The notes under the pieces are model-generated. The model did no database searches. It was not told where the DNA came from and worked only from the letters and a program-made list of their open reading frames with translations. A stretch of 64,000 nt of DNA from NCBI GenBank assembly GCA_903923905.1, contig CAIXZH010000066.1, positions 1-64,000 on the forward strand, in the 5' to 3' direction. The position numbers and the translations under genes were made by a program. Each line of letters opens with the position of its first letter. Position 1 is the first letter of the stretch. Below, piece by piece: positions 58,144 through 64,000 of the stretch. Source of the DNA: an uncultured Bacteroidia bacterium. GTDB lineage: Bacteria > Bacteroidota > Bacteroidia > Bacteroidales > Prolixibacteraceae.

Positions 58144-59016
58144 TTATAGTTTCAGCAATTTTTTCAGAAGTTCGGGAATCTCAGATGGCTGTCGTGCCAC
58201 CTGCACTCCGACAGCCTCGAAAGCTGCAATTTTTTCGGCGCCTGTTCCGGTACCGCTTGAGATAATTGCACCGGCATGTCCCATCCGTTTCCCTGGAGGA
58301 GCGGTCAATCCACCTATAAAACCAACAACCGGTTTTGTAATATGCTCTTTTATATATTGGGCTGCCCGTTCTTCTGCATCTCCGCCAATTTCGCCAATCA
58401 ATACAATTGCTTCAGTTTCAGGATCTTCTTCGAACATTTGCAATAACTCCTCGTAATAGAGTCCGGCAACAGGATCTCCACCTATCCCAACGCATGTGCT
58501 TTGTCCTAATCCGCTGTGAGTTAACTGATAGACCATTTCATAGGTCAATGTACCACTGCGGCTCATCAATCCGATATTACCCTTCATAAAAATACCTCCT
58601 GGAAGAATTCCAATCATGGCTTCTCCCGGAGAAATTAGTCCCGGACAGTTTGCTCCGACCAATTTAGTCCCCTTTTTCTTAAGATAAGGGGTGATTCGGA
58701 CCATATCCAATGTTGGAACACCCTCAGAAATTGCAATTACAAGATCAATACCGGCTTCAGCTGCTTCAAGTACCGCATCTGCAGCGAAAGGTGCAGGGAC
58801 GAAAATAACCGAAGTATTAGCGCCAGTTTCTTTGACTGCGTCAGAGACGGTATTAAAAACGGGTACTCCATGCACTGTTTGTCCACCTTTACCCGGAGAA
58901 ACACCGCCGACTACTTGAGTCCCGTAATCGATCATTTTTTTTGTGTGAAAACTGCCGTCGCGCCCGGTAATACCCTGAACCAGCAATTTTGTATTCTTAT
59001 TAACTAAAATGCTCAT
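58144..59016 (-). CDS. sucD: succinate-CoA ligase alpha subunit
   Basis: A 290-residue subunit with CoA-binding ([14 protein letters not shown]) and the active-site His in the AGHAGAI-type stretch ([15 protein letters not shown]). It converts succinyl-CoA to succinate with NTP formation, in the TCA cycle. It follows sucC in the operon by 19 bases. Confidence 0.96.
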   Translation of the reverse strand: MSILVNKNTKLLVQGITGRDGSFHTKKMIDYGTQVVGGVSPGKGGQTVHGVPVFNTVSDAVKETGANTSVIFVPAPFAADAVLEAAEAGIDLVIAISEGVPTLDMVRITPYLKKKGTKLVGANCPGLISPGEAMIGILPGGIFMKGNIGLMSRSGTLTYEMVYQLTHSGLGQSTCVGIGGDPVAGLYYEELLQMFEEDPETEAIVLIGEIGGDAEERAAQYIKEHITKPVVGFIGGLTAPPGKRMGHAGAIISSGTGTGAEKIAAFEAVGVQVARQPSEIPELLKKLLKL

Positions 59017-59035
59017 ATTTATTGCTTTATTAAGA

Positions 59036-60178
59036 TTATCTTAAAAAATCCACGCTTAGGCTGATTGCTTTTTCAGCGGCCTCACTCATGGTTTCGACAG
59101 TAGGAAGGTTGGCATTCTTCAGAATTTCAAGCCCTTCTTTGGAATTTGTCCCGGAAAGCCGGATCACAATAGGGATCTGAATTTTAATCTGTTCGAGTGC
59201 TGCAACCAAACCTTTAGCCACGTCGTCGCACCTGGTTATACCTCCGAAAATGTTGATCATCACTACTTTTACATTTTTGTCTGAAATGATCAGATTCATG
59301 GCATCAATCACCTTCTGCGGATTTGAACTCCCGCCAATGTCCAGGAAGTTAGCAGGTTCTCCACCATATAACTTAATCATATCCATGGTAGCCATTGCCA
59401 GACCGGCTCCATTCACCATGCAGCCGATTGAACCATCCAAACGTATGTAGGATAGCCCTTTATCCTTTGCGTCAATCTCCTTCTTCTCATCTTCAGAAGG
59501 TTCGTTAAGGGCCAGAATCCCAGGTTGACGGAATAGGGCATTATCATCAAAAGTCATTTTTCCGTCAAGGGCAAGAAGCTGGTTGTCCGATGTGATAACC
59601 AACGGATTGATCTCCACCAGCGAAGCATCGGTATCAATAAATACCTTATATAATTTCTGAAAAAGATCGGTTGCCTGACGGACCAGACTAAGATCATCAA
59701 AAAGGGCGAAAGCAATTTTGCGGGCAAAAAATGGGGCCATTCCAAGATCAGGTTCAACGGCAAATTTGAAAATTGCTTCCGGATTATCTTTCGCGACTTC
59801 CTCGATTTCAACGCCCCCTTCACGACTAACCATAAAGACTGCGGATTTCGTATTTCTGTCAATGGTCAGACCGGCATAAATTTCGCTGACAAATGAGACC
59901 CCCTGAGCGACAAGCACTTTCTCTACCGTATAGCCTTTTATATCCATTCCAAGTATCTTCTCCGCTGCAAGGGTAGCTTCTTCGGCATTTCGGACCAGCT
60001 TAACACCACCTGCTTTGCCTCTTCCTCCTGTAAGTACCTGGGCTTTAACCACACAGGGGAAGCCTAATTGTTGAGCAGCTGTCTGTACTTCGGAAACCGA
60101 ATAGCACAGTATTTCATTTGTTACTGGAATTTCATAACGCGCTAAAATCTCTTTAGCCTGATATTCATGAATTTTCAT
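59036..60178 (-). CDS. sucC: succinate-CoA ligase beta subunit
   Basis: A 380-residue ATP-grasp subunit ([51 protein letters not shown]). It partners the alpha subunit encoded downstream on the same strand. Length and motifs are standard. Confidence 0.96.
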   Translation of the reverse strand: MKIHEYQAKEILARYEIPVTNEILCYSVSEVQTAAQQLGFPCVVKAQVLTGGRGKAGGVKLVRNAEEATLAAEKILGMDIKGYTVEKVLVAQGVSFVSEIYAGLTIDRNTKSAVFMVSREGGVEIEEVAKDNPEAIFKFAVEPDLGMAPFFARKIAFALFDDLSLVRQATDLFQKLYKVFIDTDASLVEINPLVITSDNQLLALDGKMTFDDNALFRQPGILALNEPSEDEKKEIDAKDKGLSYIRLDGSIGCMVNGAGLAMATMDMIKLYGGEPANFLDIGGSSNPQKVIDAMNLIISDKNVKVVMINIFGGITRCDDVAKGLVAALEQIKIQIPIVIRLSGTNSKEGLEILKNANLPTVETMSEAAEKAISLSVDFLR

Positions 60179-60402
60179 TTCGAGATCGATTTGTTGTGTA
60201 TGATTCTTATTAGATTTGTCGTGAAATGCTTATTATTCGATAATTAGATGAATAATGAATTGCCAAAAATAGTTTTAAATTGGTTATCTGAATTAAAATT
60301 ATAAAACAAATAGATAAATTTTACAAAAACGGATAAAATCTGTGATATTTCAGCTTTTATTAATCTAACAATTTATTCTTTTGCGCAAAAATAAGGTTTA
60401 AG

Positions 60403-61260
60403 ATGAGATCTAAAATTTTTCTGAGAATCCGTTCGTATACGGTTATGATAATTGGCTTGGCGCTATATGCCTTTGGGATAACCGCATTTCTGATACCATT
60501 AAAGATAGCAGGAGGCGGGGTGACAGGAATATCGATGCTCATTTACTATGCCACAGGATTCGGAACCGGATATACCTATTTTCTAATAAATGTGGTTCTG
60601 GTGATTATTGCAATCAAAGTGCTGGGAGTTAACTTTGGGTTAAAAACGATCTTCAGCATGTCGATCATAGCGATTATGTTGACAGTAATGCAAAATTTTG
60701 TTACTGAGCCAATTCTAAAAGATATGTTTTTGTCATCTGTCCTTAGCGGCATCCTTGGCGGTGTAGGTATCGGTCTGATTTTTAATGAAGGGGGAAGCAC
60801 GGGGGGAACTGACATTATTGCCATGATCATTAATAAGTACCGGAATATCAGCCCCGGACGAATTATTATGTATTGTGATGTAATTATCATTGCCTCATCC
60901 TTTATTGTACTGCATTCTGTTGAGAAACTGGTATACGGTTATGTAACGATGTGGGTTGTCTCTTATTCCATTGATGCCTTTCTGACTGGAGCCCAGCAAT
61001 CTGTCCAATTGTTTATTGTTTCAGAAAAATATGAACAAATTGCCAATTTCATCAATAATGAATCACGGCGGGGTCTTACTATAATTGATGGAACAGGCTG
61101 GTATACGGGGCGAAATGTAAAAGTCATCATGACGGTTGTCCGGCAACGGGAATCTCCGGAAATTTTTCGTAAAATAAAAGAGCTTGATCCCGAAGCTTTT
61201 ATTTCGCTTAATAAGGTAATGGGAGTTTATGGGAAGGGATTTGATAAACTCAAATACTGA
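60403..61260 (+). CDS. YitT-family membrane protein
   Basis: A 285-residue protein with five to six membrane helices (IIGLALYAFGITAFLIPLKI...) and a C-terminal DUF2179 domain (about 205-285, MTVVRQRESPEIFRKIKELD). It fits the YitT family (DUF161/DUF2179), whose transport substrate is not known. It is a single gene with opposite neighbour sucC. Confidence 0.85.
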   Translation: MRSKIFLRIRSYTVMIIGLALYAFGITAFLIPLKIAGGGVTGISMLIYYATGFGTGYTYFLINVVLVIIAIKVLGVNFGLKTIFSMSIIAIMLTVMQNFVTEPILKDMFLSSVLSGILGGVGIGLIFNEGGSTGGTDIIAMIINKYRNISPGRIIMYCDVIIIASSFIVLHSVEKLVYGYVTMWVVSYSIDAFLTGAQQSVQLFIVSEKYEQIANFINNESRRGLTIIDGTGWYTGRNVKVIMTVVRQRESPEIFRKIKELDPEAFISLNKVMGVYGKGFDKLKY

Positions 61261-61350
61261 GTTTTAAAACTATAATCAATTATAACGAAAAATAGTATTG
61301 CCATAAAAAAAATTAATTCGTTATGTTTGCAGATTATAAAATGAAAAATA

Positions 61351-62799
61351 TTGAAAACGAAATCCACAATTTACATAGCACTCCTTACCGGAGTATTATT
61401 TTGCCTGTTGTTTAGCTGCCAGAAGACCCAGGTGCCAAATGTTTTGCCCACAATTGCAATATTCTCAGTAACTAATATTACTTCCACATCTGCCGCAAGC
61501 GGTGGGGCAGTTACTGCCAGCGGAGGTGCTGTTGTTACAGCTTATGGGATTTGCTACAGCTTAAACCCGGAACCTACCACTGCTGATAACAAAACAAATG
61601 ATGGAAACGGGATTGCCAACTTTTCGAGCACACTTTCAGGATTACATCCGTTAACCACCTATTATGTCAGGGTCTATGCTACAAGCAGTGCAGGGACGGC
61701 CTATAGTAATCAATTAATATTTAATACACTGCCTTTGGCCCCGGGTTTGACGACTTCGACCTTATCGGGTGTCACCTCCACCTCTGCTTATGGCGGCGGT
61801 GAGGTTACTATCGATAACGGATCTCCTATTGAAGTTCGTGGAGTTTGTTGGAGTACAAATCAGAATCCGACAACCAAAGATGGCAAAACCAGTAATGGAA
61901 CTGGTTTAGGCACTTTTACAAGTTATCTTTCCGGATTAACCCCGGGAGCGCTTTATTATGTGAGAGCCTATGCAATCAATAGCGGGGGAACTTCATATGG
62001 CAATCAACTGACCATTACAACCAATGATACATTACCCACAATCACTACCACCGCAGCATTAGGAGTCACCTCGACAACTGCATCAAGCGGGGGGTCAATC
62101 TATTCCAATGGCGGGGCTGCAATTACAGCCCGCGGAGTTTGTTGGGCTACCAATCCCAATCCAGTGATCACTGACAATAAGACAGTTGATGGAGTTGGTT
62201 CCGGTTCGTATGCCAGTTCACTGACCGGATTAATTCCGGGCACTACCTATTTTATCCGGGCTTACGCAACAAATAGTGTAGGGACATCCTATGGAAATCA
62301 GACTTCCATAACTGCAACTATCGCGTTTATTGGTGAAAAATTTCAGGGGGGGATTGTTTTTTATATTGATGCCACTGGTCAACATGGCCTGATCTCTGCA
62401 CCTACCGACCAGGCATTGAGTGTGCCATGGTGGAATGGAAGTTATAAATCTACAGGCGCTACTGGTACTGCAGTTGGAACAGGTCAGGCAAACACCAACG
62501 CTATTATTCTGACGCAGGGGGTCGGAAATAATGCCGCAAGCATTTGCAGATCACTTACACTTGGAGGATATGCTGACTGGTTTTTACCTTCTAAGGATGA
62601 GCTTAATCTGATGTATATGAATATAGGTCAGGGAGCAAGCGGAGCTAACGCAAACCTGGGTGGATTTGGTATCTATGTCTATTGGAGTTCAAGTGAAAGC
62701 AACAGCCAAAATGCATGGAGCCAGCTTTTCAAAACTGGCTATCAATATTACAACTACAAGGACTATCTCTTCTTAGTCAGGGCTGTAAGGGCTTTTTAG
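61351..62799 (+). CDS. repeat lipoprotein with C-terminal DUF1566-like domain
   Basis: A 482-residue lipoprotein. A TTG start at 61351 is the only one in frame after a stop, and it gives a good signal with lipobox LLFSCQK. Three tandem modules of about 95 residues (about 30-325) share SGVTSTSA..GG, A..RGVCW and YYVRAYA..S.GTSYGNQ, like extracellular adhesion or fibronectin-type modules of Bacteroidota. The C-terminal DUF1566-like domain (about 330-482) has the Fibrobacter-type signature WFLPSKDELNLMY and WSSSES. Likely a surface protein, target unknown. Confidence 0.82.
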   Translation: MKTKSTIYIALLTGVLFCLLFSCQKTQVPNVLPTIAIFSVTNITSTSAASGGAVTASGGAVVTAYGICYSLNPEPTTADNKTNDGNGIANFSSTLSGLHPLTTYYVRVYATSSAGTAYSNQLIFNTLPLAPGLTTSTLSGVTSTSAYGGGEVTIDNGSPIEVRGVCWSTNQNPTTKDGKTSNGTGLGTFTSYLSGLTPGALYYVRAYAINSGGTSYGNQLTITTNDTLPTITTTAALGVTSTTASSGGSIYSNGGAAITARGVCWATNPNPVITDNKTVDGVGSGSYASSLTGLIPGTTYFIRAYATNSVGTSYGNQTSITATIAFIGEKFQGGIVFYIDATGQHGLISAPTDQALSVPWWNGSYKSTGATGTAVGTGQANTNAIILTQGVGNNAASICRSLTLGGYADWFLPSKDELNLMYMNIGQGASGANANLGGFGIYVYWSSSESNSQNAWSQLFKTGYQYYNYKDYLFLVRAVRAF

Positions 62800-62817
62800 C
62801 AGTCTTAAATTGAATCA

Positions 62818-64000
62818 ATGACAAATCGGCGGAAATATGTGATCACAGGGTTAGTGATTATGGTACTGGGGTTTTTATTCACATCATTGTATGTGCGTTA
62901 CTATCAAAAACTTCCCCCTTTAGGCGAAGATTTGGTAGTCCATATTTCTGAACCTAAACTACTGTATGGTTTAAAAGCTGATTCATTCCATGTTGAGGAG
63001 AGTACGATTGCCAGGAATCAGAATCTTTCGGATATCCTGATTGACCGTGGAGTTTCTGCACAGACGGTTGACCAGCTTGCAAAAAACTCGGTTGCCATAT
63101 TTGATGTTCGGAAAATGAAAGCGGGTAACCGTTATACCATGTTCTATTCCCGAGATTCAAACAGGAGGCCACTCTTTCTGGCATACGAAAATAATAGTAT
63201 CGATTATTACCTGTACCCGTTAACCGGTTCGTTATTGGTAACAGCCGGTAAACAAAAAGTGACCTCAAAGAGACAAACTGCGTCGGGCGTAATTACCAGT
63301 TCCCTCTGGAATGCTATAAAAGACAGTCATATAAGCCCTCTTCTGGCAGTTCAGTTATCAGATATTTATGCCTGGACCATCGATTTTTTTGCCATTCAAA
63401 GAGGTGATCAGTTTACCGTTATCTATGATGAAGATTTTGTAAACGGTGAGTCAATTGGTCCGGGGAAAATCTATTCGGCATCATTTACTCAGGGGGGGAC
63501 CGATTTTTATGCCATCCGGTTTACCCAGGAGGATGGAGATAGTTTCTTTGACCTGAAAGGGAACAGTCTGCGGAAATCGTTTTTGAAAGCGCCACTGAAA
63601 TTTTCGCATATCAGCTCCCGCTTTTCAAATAACAGGATGCATCCCATATTACGTATTGTCAGGCCCCATCATGGTGTCGATTATGCAGCAGCAACAGGAA
63701 CACCTGTATATACCATTGGTGATGGGGTAGTCCTCCAAAAGAGCTATCAGCCAACCGGGGGTGGCAATTTTGTGAAAATCAGACACAATTCTGTCTATTC
63801 CACCAGTTATATGCATTTATCCAGGTTTGCGGCAGGCCTTAAGGTCGGAGCCCATGTCAGGCAGGGTGAAGTGATTGGATATGTAGGCGCCACTGGGCTT
63901 GCATCGGGTCCTCATCTCGATTTCAGGGTTTACATGGGGGGAACCCCTGTTGATCCGCTGACGGTAAAATCGCCACCTGCAGAACCTGTAAAGCCTGCAA
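62818..64000 (+). CDS. M23-family metallopeptidase, cut by the window edge
   Basis: An incomplete gene (394 codons seen). The protein starts with a membrane helix (VITGLVIMVLGFLFTSLYV), then an OapA/LysM-like region (about 60-260). The M23 catalytic domain is from about 275 on, with zinc ligands in HHGVDYAA and HLDFRV. Such proteins cleave peptidoglycan cross-links or act as activators of amidases. The gene continues beyond the window. Confidence 0.88.
   Translation, partial: MTNRRKYVITGLVIMVLGFLFTSLYVRYYQKLPPLGEDLVVHISEPKLLYGLKADSFHVEESTIARNQNLSDILIDRGVSAQTVDQLAKNSVAIFDVRKMKAGNRYTMFYSRDSNRRPLFLAYENNSIDYYLYPLTGSLLVTAGKQKVTSKRQTASGVITSSLWNAIKDSHISPLLAVQLSDIYAWTIDFFAIQRGDQFTVIYDEDFVNGESIGPGKIYSASFTQGGTDFYAIRFTQEDGDSFFDLKGNSLRKSFLKAPLKFSHISSRFSNNRMHPILRIVRPHHGVDYAAATGTPVYTIGDGVVLQKSYQPTGGGNFVKIRHNSVYSTSYMHLSRFAAGLKVGAHVRQGEVIGYVGATGLASGPHLDFRVYMGGTPVDPLTVKSPPAEPVKPA

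Overview
The window reads as chromosomal DNA of a free-living member of the Bacteroidota, probably of the Bacteroidales/Marinilabiliales kind. It carries gliding/type IX secretion genes (gldH and a porW/sprE-like gene), a PSP1/RicT-type protein and many Bacteroidota-restricted DUF families. Promoters fit the Bacteroidota -7 consensus TAnnTTTG, and there is no strong Shine-Dalgarno use. No rRNA, tRNA or CRISPR array was found.

Layout. (1) 1-6.8 kb: a GH29 alpha-L-fucosidase lipoprotein, small secreted proteins, an exported Lys/Ala/Pro repeat protein, an ECF sigma factor with a putative membrane anti-sigma factor, and a metallophosphoesterase. (2) 7-10.4 kb: PEP carboxylase followed by beta-carbonic anhydrase. 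(3) 10.4-13.7 kb: two lipoproteins and a beta-barrel protein, preceded by two copies of a conserved leader element, with a gene remnant behind. (4) 13.7-24.5 kb: housekeeping genes (GNAT, pgk, holB, ricT-like, gldH, trmB, an alkyltransferase-like protein, mrp, porW-like). (5) 24.5-56.8 kb: a long sulfur/thiol redox island. (6) 56.8-64 kb: a DUF302 gene, a methyltransferase, sucCD, a YitT-family protein, a repeat lipoprotein and a truncated M23 peptidase.

The island holds a Crp/Fnr regulator, DsrE2- and TusA-like sulfur carriers, an MvhD-HdrA-HdrA-QmoC electron-transfer module, an ArsM-type methyltransferase, two SQR-like flavoproteins, a DUF134/NifX/NifX/DUF1847/methyltransferase operon, TauE and YeeE transporters, cytochrome bd, six thioredoxin-fold genes plus a broken one, a CoA-disulfide-reductase-like protein with three rhodanese domains, a periplasmic rhodanese, an aquaporin and a CobW-type GTPase. 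A working model is persulfide/sulfane-sulfur handling (SQR, rhodanese, TusA, DsrE2) feeding electrons to quinone through the Qmo-like complex, with cytochrome bd as a sulfide-tolerant terminal oxidase. Metalloid detoxification is a plausible side function.

The most novel-looking element is a putative RiPP system. Two 32-residue peptides (34109-34207 and 39176-39274) share 22 of 32 residues, including a core with CC and GCHD. One follows the ArsM-like methyltransferase. The other lies directly upstream of a radical SAM/SPASM protein with an N-terminal leader-binding-like region, itself followed by a thioredoxin/thioredoxin-reductase fusion. The two transcription units share a promoter-proximal element (37 of 43 bases identical). 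Three Crp-type palindromes (upstream of the dsrE2-like gene, the DUF134 gene and the yeeE gene) suggest that part of the island is one regulon.
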